Below are positions 26,363 through 33,319 of a DNA stretch of 58,527 nucleotides, in pieces. The position numbers were made by a program, and so were the translations under genes. The DNA comes from an uncultured Eubacteriales bacterium (GTDB lineage: Bacteria > Bacillota > Clostridia > Oscillospirales > Acutalibacteraceae): assembly GCA_934546985.1 (NCBI GenBank), contig CAKTEE010000014.1, positions 1-58,527 of the forward strand, in the 5' to 3' direction. The notes under the pieces were generated by a model. It made no database searches. It had not been told where the DNA came from and saw nothing but the letters and a program-made list of their open reading frames with translations. The first letter of the stretch is position 1, and each line of letters begins with the position of its first letter.

Positions 26363-26391
26363 ATTATAGCATCCCGTTTTCCTGCTGTCAA
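26363..26391 (-). promoter_or_regulatory. Consensus sigma-A promoter of infC-rpmI-rplT
   Basis: TTGACA (26386-26391), exactly 17 nt, TATAAT (26363-26368) on the minus strand: a perfect match, as expected for a ribosomal-protein operon that relies on leader control. Confidence 0.93.
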
Positions 26392-26408
26392 CAACCAAAT
26401 TTTATTTT

Positions 26409-27329
26409 TTATTCATTTGCTTGGCTTAACGCCGCCGGTTCATCTACCATATTGAGATATTCTTCCAGAACCTGGCCGCTTTCTTTCATTTCCTTTGCCG
26501 CTTCCACGCCGACATAACGCCAGTGCCATGGCTCGTAAATGACATGGGTAATATCTTGCTTGTCTTTCGGATAACGCAGGACAAAACCGTATTCATGTGC
26601 GTGCTGGTCCAGCCATTTATAGCCTTTGGAATTCTCAAAATCATCGGTAATACGACCAATATCAACTGCAAGACCCAAGTTATGGTCACTGGTACCAGGG
26701 CGCGCAACAATGGTTGCGGCCTTGATTTTTGCCGCTTCCTCGCTCAAGCCTCTTGAAATTTCACGTTCTACCTGCCGCTGGTACAGTCCATCCTGATATT
26801 CATAAGTACGGTATGCGGAAACAGTGTTTAGGATAACGCCTGTATCCTCCAAACATTGCGCGTACATCTTTTCAAAATACTCTGCCGCCCGCGCATCCAG
26901 TTTGCCGTTGCCGCCGCTCGCACCGTCACTACCCGATAATTTTACAAGTTCCGGCGGAGTATAATCCTCGCCGATTGTGTAATATTTATTTACAAGGGTC
27001 AGCATCCATTTTTCATTATCCACTTTAATTTTCAGCGCCCCATTTTCAATCTCCCCCGTAATAACCGCAGGCTGTGTTGTTGTAGGCGCCGCTGTTGTAC
27101 CCTCCTGCGTGCCGTTCGGAAGCGTAGTAGTCATACCCGATGTTGTAGTAGTTGTTGTATTTTCCGGCTTGTCCTCATTTCTTCCCACCATTTTCATCAC
27201 AAGGGCAAGCACTAATGCGGCAATGATAAGGCACAATACCACAATTCCAATGATTCCGCCTCTATTCGGCGAGCGCCTGCGCCGTTTACCCTTTCTTGTG
27301 TAAGTTCTGACATATCCTCTGTCATCCAT
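26409..27329 (-). CDS. Membrane-anchored VanY-family D-Ala-D-Ala carboxypeptidase
   Basis: Peptidoglycan peptidase of the M15 family, 306 residues. A basic cytoplasmic start (KGKRRRRSPNR) and one transmembrane helix (about 24-47, GIVVLCLIIAALVLALV) are followed by a Thr-rich linker (about 57-90). The catalytic domain has zinc motif SDHNLGLAVD (His and Asp ligands) and EPWHWRYVG (catalytic Glu upstream, His ligand). The start at 27329 has AAAGGGG upstream. It is separated from the infC promoter by only 18 nt, so it has no room for a separate long 3' region. Confidence 0.9.
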   Translation of the reverse strand: MDDRGYVRTYTRKGKRRRRSPNRGGIIGIVVLCLIIAALVLALVMKMVGRNEDKPENTTTTTTSGMTTTLPNGTQEGTTAAPTTTQPAVITGEIENGALKIKVDNEKWMLTLVNKYYTIGEDYTPPELVKLSGSDGASGGNGKLDARAAEYFEKMYAQCLEDTGVILNTVSAYRTYEYQDGLYQRQVEREISRGLSEEAAKIKAATIVARPGTSDHNLGLAVDIGRITDDFENSKGYKWLDQHAHEYGFVLRYPKDKQDITHVIYEPWHWRYVGVEAAKEMKESGQVLEEYLNMVDEPAALSQANE

Positions 27330-27617
27330 TTACAAGACACCCCTTTATCATATACACACCTTCCATACCGTTCTCCGCTGTAATAATCTGTTTGTTTATT
27401 TTAACACATTTTCTTCAATTATTCAATCTTCCTGCCTTCAATGGGCTTATTTGCTTTTTTAAACAGATTTCCTGAAACTGGAACAGCGATTATCGTCAAA
27501 ATTTTAACAGTTTAATAATTCCATTTTTCCGGCAAATAGTGTATTATGATAGTATTCTCAGAAATAATATATTTTATGGTATTTTTCCTATTTTAAGCGA
27601 AAAGGATGTGCCTGTAT

Positions 27618-29066
27618 ATGAGTAAAACTAAAATTATCTGCACACTGGGCCCTGCTACTGACAATGAAGATGTTCTGCGTGCGATGATACTTAACGGAAT
27701 GTCTGTTGCAAGAATCAATTTTTCGCACCAAGACCACGATACGCACAAAAAGCGTATTGAAATGGTAAAAAAGCTGCGCAAAGAACTGGATATTCCCGTT
27801 GCATTGCTTGCCGATACCAAGGGGCCTGAAATACGTACAGGCCAATTTAACCCGCCTAAAGTAGAACTGACTGCCGGACAGACTTTTACACTGCGGACCA
27901 CAAACTGCGTCGGCGACCAGAACGGTTGTTCCATATCCTACACCGGCTTGCCGCAGGATGTCAGCCGCGGTTCAAAAATACTGATTGACGATGGGCTTGT
28001 TGAACTCCATGTAGAAAGCTGTACAGATACGGAAATTGTCTGTACCGTTGTCAACGGCGGCACTCTTTCCAATAACAAAGGCGTAAATGTCCCGGGCGTA
28101 CATCTTTCCCTGCCCCTGCTGAGCAGTCAGGACCGTTCCGATATTCGTTTTGCCGTTGAAAATGACTGTGATTTTATTGCCGCTTCCTTTACACGCGACG
28201 CAAGGGATTTAAATATTATCCGTACGGAACTGGACCGGCTTGGCAACCATGATATTCGCTTGATTGCAAAAATTGAAAACGCGGAGGGCGTTGCCAATAT
28301 CGACAGTATTTTGGAAGTTGCCGACGGCGTTATGGTAGCCCGCGGCGATTTGGGGGTTGAAATCCCGTTAGAGGACATTCCCGTTATTCAGAAGCTGTTG
28401 ATTAAAAAGAGCTTTAACGCAGGCAAACAAGTAATTACCGCTACGCAGATGCTGGAATCTATGATGAAAAACCCGCGCCCAACCCGTGCGGAAATTTCCG
28501 ACGTTGCAAATGCGATTTACGACGGCACAAGCGCCATTATGCTTTCCGGCGAAACCGCCGCAGGCGCATACCCTGTGGAAGCAGTTAAAACCATGTCTAA
28601 AATCGCAGACCGTACTGAACGCGCGATTGATTATACCAAACGTTTCCGCAACCGTGAGGTAGATATTTTCCCGAACGTTACAAACGCAATCTCCCACGCC
28701 ACATGCACCACCGCCCATGATTTGGGCGCGGCGGCTATTATTACCGTTACAAAATCGGGCACAACTGCGCGGATGATTTCCAAATACCGCCCAGCTGTTC
28801 CAATCATCAGCTGCACGACGGAACCGAAAGTCCAGCGGCAGATGAACCTTTCGTGGGGCGTAACGCCTTTTATGATTGACGAAAAAGGCAACACGGATGA
28901 ACTGTTTGCCGCGGCGCTTGAGATTGCAACGCAGCACGGCCTGCTTAAACCGGGCGATCTTGTTGTTATCACTGCCGGCGTTCCCGTGGGAACTTCCGGC
29001 ACTACAAACATGCTTCGCGTATATGTGGTCGGCGACCCTGTTGTTAATGTAAAACAATCTGTTTAA
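27618..29066 (+). CDS. pyk: Pyruvate kinase
   Basis: Last ATP-forming step of glycolysis. The ATG at 27618 is preceded by AAGGATG and gives 482 residues. KIICTLGPAT, NFSHQDHD, ADTKGPEIRTG, the signature IAKIENAEGV and MVARGDLGVE, and VITATQMLESM are visible, with the allosteric C-domain at 350-482. It lacks the extra PEP-utiliser domain of Bacillus enzymes. The upstream 290 nt (27330-27617) hold no gene and no clear consensus promoter. Confidence 0.97.
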   Translation: MSKTKIICTLGPATDNEDVLRAMILNGMSVARINFSHQDHDTHKKRIEMVKKLRKELDIPVALLADTKGPEIRTGQFNPPKVELTAGQTFTLRTTNCVGDQNGCSISYTGLPQDVSRGSKILIDDGLVELHVESCTDTEIVCTVVNGGTLSNNKGVNVPGVHLSLPLLSSQDRSDIRFAVENDCDFIAASFTRDARDLNIIRTELDRLGNHDIRLIAKIENAEGVANIDSILEVADGVMVARGDLGVEIPLEDIPVIQKLLIKKSFNAGKQVITATQMLESMMKNPRPTRAEISDVANAIYDGTSAIMLSGETAAGAYPVEAVKTMSKIADRTERAIDYTKRFRNREVDIFPNVTNAISHATCTTAHDLGAAAIITVTKSGTTARMISKYRPAVPIISCTTEPKVQRQMNLSWGVTPFMIDEKGNTDELFAAALEIATQHGLLKPGDLVVITAGVPVGTSGTTNMLRVYVVGDPVVNVKQSV

Positions 29067-29088
29067 TGATACATCAAATATTCCACTG

Positions 29089-29120
29089 CCGCGGGGAGTT
29101 TTATCTTCCCGCGGTTTTTA
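29089..29120 (+). terminator. pyk: Terminator of pyk
   Basis: CCGCGGGGA pairs with TCTTCCCGCGG-type complement around a short T-rich loop, followed by TTTTTA. Confidence 0.85.
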
Positions 29121-29229
29121 TGCGCCCTGAATCATAGGTTTTATAAAATTACAGTCTGCCATATTTCAAAATGCATAGCCGCGGCTGACAAAGTTACAAT
29201 AAGAATATTGATAAAAACAAGGTGATGAA

Positions 29230-30015
29230 ATGAAACAAGCTTTACTATGGGCGGCCTGCGGGACAGGCTTTACTTTTTTAATGACCACCATAGGCGCGGC
29301 GCTGGTGTTTTTTTTCCGAAAAGAAATCAGCGCGGGCTTTCAGCGGGTTTTTCTCGGCTTTGCCGCAGGCGTTATGATTGCTGCCTCCGTCTGGAGCCTA
29401 TTGATACCCGCCATCGAGCAAACAGAAGCAGAAGGAAAAATCGGCTGGATTCCCGCCGCAGGCGGGCTGGTACTGGGTATTGCCTTTTTAATGCTGTTGG
29501 ATAGCTTAATTCCCCACCTGCATTTGGATGGGCAGAAACCGGAAGGTGTAGAATCTTCTTGGAAGCGCACAACACTGCTCATGCTGGCTGTTACCCTGCA
29601 CAACATTCCGGAAGGAATGGCGGTAGGTTTATCTTTCGCCCTTGCCGCTCAAAACGGCAGCGACTATACCGCGGCGATTGCCCTCGCATTGGGCATAGGC
29701 ATACAAAACCTGCCAGAAGGCGCGGCAATTTCCCTTCCACTGCGGCGGGAAGGCGTATCTGCGGGCAGGGCATTTTTCCGCGGCAGTATGTCCGGCATCG
29801 TAGAGCCAATCTTCGGTATTCTCGTTGTGTTAATTGCAGGGTCTATTCAGCCGCTTTTGCCGTGGCTTCTGAGCTTTGCGGCTGGCGCCATGTTGTATGT
29901 TGTTGTAGAAGAACTCATCCCTGAAGCACATTTAGGGGAACATTCCAACGTGGGAACCCTCGGCGTTATGGCCGGTTTTTTAATTATGATGGTTCTGGAC
30001 GTTGCACTGGGTTAA
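29230..30015 (+). CDS. ZIP-family divalent metal transporter
   Basis: Inner-membrane zinc/iron permease of 261 residues with eight predicted membrane segments. Segment 4 has HNIPEGMAVGLSFA and segment 5 IQNLPEGAAISLPL, the paired HNxPEG/QNxPEG metal-site motifs of the GufA/ZupT branch. A loop between segments 3 and 4 carries HLHLDGQ. AAGGTG precedes the ATG. It may be followed by the RsiV-like gene in one transcript (58-nt gap). Metal specificity cannot be read from sequence. Confidence 0.9.
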   Translation: MKQALLWAACGTGFTFLMTTIGAALVFFFRKEISAGFQRVFLGFAAGVMIAASVWSLLIPAIEQTEAEGKIGWIPAAGGLVLGIAFLMLLDSLIPHLHLDGQKPEGVESSWKRTTLLMLAVTLHNIPEGMAVGLSFALAAQNGSDYTAAIALALGIGIQNLPEGAAISLPLRREGVSAGRAFFRGSMSGIVEPIFGILVVLIAGSIQPLLPWLLSFAAGAMLYVVVEELIPEAHLGEHSNVGTLGVMAGFLIMMVLDVALG

Positions 30016-30073
30016 AAGAAACGCAGGCACATGTTATTCCCCCGCCTCATAGTATGGACATGAGGTGATATTA

Positions 30074-30766
30074 TTGCAAACCAACACAATTACGGTTAAA
30101 ACTAAGGTATTGCAGGAAGAACTGAAAGCAGACGGCGTTACAGTGCTCACCTACCGAATTGAATACCCTGTTTTTCAGGGTACACAATACCAGTTAAGTT
30201 TGATGGTTATCAATAACTACTATAAAACCCGCGCATTGGAATATCAAAGCTATGTAAGAAAAGAACTTTTCCCGCAGGCGGTTGAGCAGTACGAAAACGC
30301 GGTTGAAAACGGATTCCCTGTTATCCCTTATGAGGTCGTCACAAAATTTAACGTCACATACCAATACGCATGCATTCTCAGCCTATATACAGATAAATAC
30401 GAATTCACCGGCGGCGCGCACGGGAACACCATACGTTCCTCACAAACGTGGAATTTGCAGGGGTGCCGGAGACTGCGTTTAGCAGAACTATTTGGGTGCG
30501 GGTTGGACCCGAAAACGTATATTATAGAGCAAGCCAAAAAGCAGATTGCAAAAGAACCGGACATCTATTTTGAAAATTATGAAAAGCTACTGGAAGAAAC
30601 CTTTAATGAAAAGAGCTTTTACTGCACCCCAAGGGGAATTGTTGTTTATTACCAGCAATATGATATTGCACCTTATTCCAGCGGCATTCGGGAATTTCTC
30701 ATTCCTTATACAAGATGTGTATTTAACCCAAGCAAAACGTGTTTCCGGATGTTTATCAACGAATAA
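30074..30766 (+). CDS. RsiV-like DUF4163/DUF3298 protein
   Basis: About 230 residues. The N-terminal half (about 10-100) resembles DUF4163 and the C-terminal half (about 120-225) DUF3298, the pair found in the extracytoplasmic part of the anti-sigma factor RsiV. Landmarks are the EFTGGAHGN motif and YSSGIREFLIPY near the end. Unlike RsiV it has no membrane segment or signal peptide, so it is probably cytosolic or non-classically located. The TTG at 30074 is 6 nt after GAGGTG; a GTG at 30065 would sit inside that site. Function unknown. Confidence 0.75.
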   Translation: MQTNTITVKTKVLQEELKADGVTVLTYRIEYPVFQGTQYQLSLMVINNYYKTRALEYQSYVRKELFPQAVEQYENAVENGFPVIPYEVVTKFNVTYQYACILSLYTDKYEFTGGAHGNTIRSSQTWNLQGCRRLRLAELFGCGLDPKTYIIEQAKKQIAKEPDIYFENYEKLLEETFNEKSFYCTPRGIVVYYQQYDIAPYSSGIREFLIPYTRCVFNPSKTCFRMFINE

Positions 30767-30795
30767 CCAACACTATTTTCATCCATCATCCGGCT

Positions 30796-30829
30796 ATTTA
30801 AAAAGGGCGCAGAACAGTTCTGCGCCCTT
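30796..30829 (-). terminator. Terminator of the small-gene operon (possibly bidirectional)
   Basis: A near-perfect 13-bp palindrome (AAGGGCGCAGAAC and its complement). On the minus strand it is followed by TTTTTAAATAG, placing it as the end of the leftward operon 30872-32247; it also sits 30 nt past the RsiV-like gene. Confidence 0.82.
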
Positions 30830-30871
30830 GCGTTATTGGCTGAAAAACACCGCCCTGCTGTTTTAAAATCA

Positions 30872-31183
30872 TTATTCTAATTCTTTCAGAACGCTTTTTA
30901 TCAATTTTTCTTTTCTGCCCGACTCCCATTCGGAAATTACATAATCCAACAGCATACTCTTATATAACGATTGTACAAACGGCACTTCCCTATGAACCAT
31001 GAAAAGCACAAAGATAATTTCATAATACGATTTTTCTGCAAGCACGGTAATCAGGTTTGTCATCATCGACATGGTCATATGTTCGTCACCCGGTGTGCAA
31101 ATCAAATACCAAAGGCCTCCATGTTTTTCCACCCATTTTAAAAATTCCAAAGTCCTGCCGTCGGTTTCGTCCTTTTTTGTCAT
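30872..31183 (-). CDS. Uncharacterised 103-residue protein, last gene of the small-gene operon
   Basis: Not recognised. The 103 residues open with charged MTKKDETDGRTLEFLKW, contain a hydrophobic stretch (SYYEIIFVLFMVH, about 52-66) too short or interrupted to be a confident membrane helix, and end in a charged helix (KEKLIKSVLKELE). TTAGGAGGAAG lies 7 nt before the ATG, inside the end of the 28-residue ORF, so it is translated as the last cistron. Confidence 0.65.
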   Translation of the reverse strand: MTKKDETDGRTLEFLKWVEKHGGLWYLICTPGDEHMTMSMMTNLITVLAEKSYYEIIFVLFMVHREVPFVQSLYKSMLLDYVISEWESGRKEKLIKSVLKELE

Positions 31184-31186
31184 CCG

Positions 31187-31273
31187 TTACTTCCTCCTAA
31201 TTATGTCAAACGATATATCCCCGCTAATTTCCGCCGGCATAATATCCGCAGGCTTTTCGCAGGATAACTTCAA
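31187..31273 (-). CDS. 28-residue small ORF with TTG start
   Basis: A tiny frame (MKLSCEKPADIMP...) ending 3 nt before the next ATG. Its TTG overlaps the preceding stop as TTGA and stands 7 nt after GGAGG. Both the tight overlap and the site spacing argue for translation. Its own 3' end contains the ribosome site of the next gene, so it could also be only a coupling leader. Confidence 0.5.
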   Translation of the reverse strand: MKLSCEKPADIMPAEISGDISFDIIRRK

Positions 31274-31461
31274 GGGTGTTCCTCCTGCCCGCCGTTTTTA
31301 CCCCTGTGGGATAGGGCATAATGACAGCATTGGAGCACCAAAAGGTTCACGGTAACGCCTTCCTCTGCCGCCGCCTGCATGAGCGCATCATAAATGGGCG
31401 CGGAAAATCGAATCGTGCGTGTAATATTAGTATTGGAGTAGAGATTATTAATCTGAAACAT
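31270..31461 (-). CDS. Small Arc/ribbon-helix-helix-like protein
   Basis: 63 residues. ITRTIRFSAPIYDALMQAAA followed by EGVTVNLLVLQCCHYAL fits a ribbon-helix-helix fold: one strand for DNA major-groove contact, then two helices. It may be a DNA-binding regulator of this operon. The GGAGGG site is about 13 nt before the ATG, longer than usual. It overlaps the upstream gene by 14 nt and the 28-residue ORF by 4 nt. Confidence 0.65.
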   Translation of the reverse strand: MFQINNLYSNTNITRTIRFSAPIYDALMQAAAEEGVTVNLLVLQCCHYALSHRGKNGGQEEHP

Positions 31462-31738
31462 TATGATTTTCAGACCCTCCTAAAATCTCCATAACAAAAT
31501 GCCCGCCCATTTTAAAGCCGATAATGTAATATTCCATGCTGTAATGGTCGATGAGTTCCATCTGAACATCTTGAATTTTTTCATATAACGCCCTTTGCTC
31601 CATGTTGAGGGTATCTAATAACTCATGCTTGTATTGTGCGCGCTGTTTTAAAAGCAATTCAAATTTTTCCCGTTCGATAAAACGCTCCCTCCCGATGTTT
31701 ATGTTTTTGGAATACAGGTTTTTGATAATACTTTCCAT
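31448..31738 (-). CDS. Small helical protein, paralogue of the next upstream gene (DUF6809-like)
   Basis: 96 residues from the ATG at 31738, which has GAAGGTGAC upstream; an earlier ATG at 31771 has no site. It is mostly helical with MESIIKNLYSKNIN at the start and a conserved end YYIIGFKMGGHFVMEIL. The same end pattern (IIGFxxGxxxxxExL) occurs in the neighbour 31805-32071, so the two are tandem paralogues. The DUF6809 label is from memory of similar short Oscillospirales proteins and is tentative. Function unknown. Confidence 0.65.
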   Translation of the reverse strand: MESIIKNLYSKNINIGRERFIEREKFELLLKQRAQYKHELLDTLNMEQRALYEKIQDVQMELIDHYSMEYYIIGFKMGGHFVMEILGGSENHNVSD

Positions 31739-31804
31739 TGCTGTCACCTTCCGTAAAAAATTGTTTTGCACAGGGCGAACCCTGTTTGTTGAATATAATG
31801 TCTG

Positions 31805-32071
31805 TCAGTTTTGCCGCAGAGCTTCTAAAAGCAGATTCACGCCGAATTGAAAACCGATGATAAAGTGGGAGTGATTTTCCATTTCACGCACATCTGCCTG
31901 CAACCGCCGAATTTGCTGAAAAATTATCTGTTCTTCGGGAGAAACTGTGGATTGAAAAGTTTCTTCCTGTGAAATTAAAGAAGATAGTTTCTGCCCGTAT
32001 TCTTCTGGCATACCGCGATACATGAGGTCTTTAAAATCGCTTTTCAGAAGCAAATCCATGTATTTGTTCAT
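31805..32071 (-). CDS. Small helical protein, first of two DUF6809-like paralogues
   Basis: 88 residues, MNKYMDLLLKSDFKDLMYRG at the start and FIIGFQFGVNLLLEALRQN at the end. A central Glu/Gln-rich region (about 34-62) looks like a coiled coil. AAAGGAT lies 5 nt before the ATG. The ATG overlaps the stop of the 59-codon ORF upstream (ATGA), placing it second in the operon. Confidence 0.65.
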   Translation of the reverse strand: MNKYMDLLLKSDFKDLMYRGMPEEYGQKLSSLISQEETFQSTVSPEEQIIFQQIRRLQADVREMENHSHFIIGFQFGVNLLLEALRQN

Positions 32072-32247
32072 ATTGTATCCTTTCCCGCGCAGTCAAAAGC
32101 AAACGCACAGCATTGTGCAGTTAAAGAAGTAATTGTAGTATGGTATTGCTTTGCGGTATGTAACTTGGGATAAAGAGAACTGGGAAAACGCCAGAACAAT
32201 CGTTCTGTGCAGAATTGCCTCAAGATAAAATTTTCTTTGATTTTCAA
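32068..32247 (-). pseudogene. 59-codon ORF with PqqD-like first 11 residues, probably truncated
   Basis: Begins at a TTG 7 nt after a perfect AAGGAGG and ends overlapping the next gene (ATGA), so it is probably translated. The first residues MKIKENFILRQ match the usual N-terminus of PqqD-like small proteins (family length about 90-100). The following 48 residues (Cys/Tyr/Phe-rich, no PqqD features) look unrelated. I read this as a PqqD-like gene whose body was lost by deletion or frameshift, its start retained as a translated leader. It may instead be a genuine short peptide. Confidence 0.5.
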
Positions 32248-32289
32248 AGTCTGGTCCTCCTTAAATGTCGCTGATGTTGAAAGGCATTT

Positions 32290-32510
32290 TCAAATTTGCC
32301 CAAATACAAAAGTTTCGCCCGCCTTTTTAAAGGCGGCGGATTTCAAAGGCAGAGCCTTTTGGCGTGCCTTGCAGGGCGCGAAATGCTTTTACTCCTCCAA
32401 AATCAGGAGGGGAACAAAAATATCCCAAATGAAACATTTTTGTGTGGAAACCCTATTAAGGGGTCCCTCGAACGGGTTCTTAAAGTTATTCTCTATGTTA
32501 TAAAAAAACC
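32290..32510. repeat. Hairpin-rich leader or palindromic repeat
   Basis: No convincing gene. Several short inverted repeats lie in series: CCGCC/GGCGG around TTTTTAAA (about 32320-32341), AAAGGC/GCCTTTT (about 32344-32360) and CCTCC/GGAGG (about 32394-32410). On the minus strand the segment would form the leader of the small-gene operon. It may be a dispersed palindromic element; only a genome-wide search could tell. Confidence 0.4.
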
Positions 32511-32516
32511 TCCTTT

Positions 32517-32532
32517 GATACCATTTGGTATC
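32517..32532. promoter_or_regulatory. Operator O1 of the XRE repressor
   Basis: GATACCATTTGGTATC: GATACCA and TGGTATC are exact inverted repeats around TT. It covers the expected start of the leftward promoter at 32534-32562. Confidence 0.7.
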
Positions 32533-32533
32533 T

Positions 32534-32562
32534 ATTATATCTTTTTCCGCTGATATAATCAA
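32534..32562 (-). promoter_or_regulatory. Leftward sigma-A promoter of the small-gene operon
   Basis: On the minus strand TTGATT (32557-32562), 17 nt, TATAAT (32534-32539). It lies between the two operators. On the plus strand a TATAAT at 32554-32559 overlaps it and would start transcription inside operator O2, though its -35 is poor. Confidence 0.65.
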
Positions 32563-32568
32563 TACAAA

Positions 32569-32584
32569 GATACCGTTTAGTATC
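32569..32584. promoter_or_regulatory. Operator O2 of the XRE repressor
   Basis: GATACCGTTTAGTATC, an imperfect copy of O1 with GATAC/GTATC arms. It is 52 bp from O1, about five helical turns, and just upstream of the regulator's GGAGG site. Confidence 0.65.
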
Positions 32585-32603
32585 ATTATTGGAGGAATGG
32601 ATA

Positions 32604-32873
32604 ATGCAAAAGCTTTTGCAAGACATACATATTGGTAAAAATTTACAACGACTAAGAAAAATAAAAAATTTATCTCAAGAAGATGTTAGTATAAAATTAA
32701 CACTCATGGGGCGTTCCATGTCTCGAGCAAACTATGCCCACATTGAACAAGGAATCAGAAATATTTTTGTTAGCGATTTAGTGTTATTAAGAGAAATATT
32801 CGATGTAAACTATGATGAATTCTTCAAGGGATTAAATGTAATTCAACCAGAAATTAAAAACCATAATCAATAA
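32604..32873 (+). CDS. XRE-family helix-turn-helix regulator
   Basis: 89-residue Cro/CI-type repressor. The HTH covers about 10-65: IGKNLQRLRKIKNLSQEDVS, then RSMSRANYAHIEQGIRNI with the recognition helix, then a dimerising end (LLREIFDVNYDEFF). The ATG at 32604 has GGAGG 9 nt upstream; the ATG at 32589 precedes that site. Two palindromic operators in the divergent intergenic region suggest that it represses itself and the leftward operon. The gene is more AT-rich than the flanking core genes, consistent with transfer. Confidence 0.85.
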   Translation: MQKLLQDIHIGKNLQRLRKIKNLSQEDVSIKLTLMGRSMSRANYAHIEQGIRNIFVSDLVLLREIFDVNYDEFFKGLNVIQPEIKNHNQ

Positions 32874-32926
32874 TCCTTTTCCAAGTCAAAAAATATTTTG
32901 AAAAACGTTAGAAAAACAAAATATAA

Positions 32927-33097
32927 GTACATATAACTTTAATACACAAGTATAAAGTAAGCGGAAGTATAATCACAATGCTGAAACACAATTTGCCATT
33001 GTCAACAACTACACTGAATCATTTATGCCGTATTTTAAACTGCCGATTAGATGAAATCGCAGTTTACATACCGAAAGTAACGGAAAATAAAAATTAA
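32927..33097 (+). pseudogene. 5'-truncated HTH_26-type Cro/CI regulator
   Basis: An open frame of 56 residues with no start at its 5' end. It reads HITLIHKYKVSGSIITMLK, then PLSTTTLNHLCRILNC and DEIAVYIPK, matching the second half of the short HTH_26 family (the LSTxTLxxLCxxLNCxxxDIxxY signature). The first 20 or so residues, including the first helix, are missing behind an in-frame TAA. It lies 50 nt past the intact XRE gene. Confidence 0.75.
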
Positions 33098-33109
33098 TCC
33101 ATAAAATAC

Positions 33110-33230
33110 GCGGGGAACCCCCGAGACCAACCTTCCACCGGAAGGTTGGAACTCCCCTCCTGCGCTGTTTATGAACAAGTATTCCGTTCCCTGCGGGGAA
33201 CGGGTCGGGGGTCTGCCCCAACTCCCCGCC
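33110..33230. repeat. Palindromic GC-rich intergenic element
   Basis: A 120-bp nested inverted repeat. The outer arms are GCGGGGAACCCCCGAGACC and an imperfect complement at about 33203-33229. Inside are a perfect 10-bp hairpin (CCAACCTTCC/GGAAGGTTGG, 33127-33149) and CCGTTCCC-TGC-GGGGAACGG (33184-33203). It is much more GC-rich than the adjacent HTH genes, and its frames look non-coding. It resembles REP/MITE-like elements, but copy number is unknown. Confidence 0.6.
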
Positions 33231-33288
33231 GCTTTTGTAAAAACGAGCAAAACTTTACGGTTATTTCTGCGGCAACAAAACAGGCAAT

Positions 33289-33318
33289 AAAAAAACCGTC
33301 CGAGAGGACGGTTTTTTT
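33289..33318 (-). terminator. fprA: Terminator of fprA (bidirectional sequence)
   Basis: ACCGTCC-gaga-GGACGGT flanked by A and T runs on both sides, immediately after the fprA stop. Confidence 0.9.
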
Positions 33319-33319
33319 A

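Noticed and set aside
28368..29057. Minus-strand frame of 229 codons opposite pyk
   Set aside because: Complement of pyk codons; Cys/Arg/Phe-rich composition and no ribosome site.
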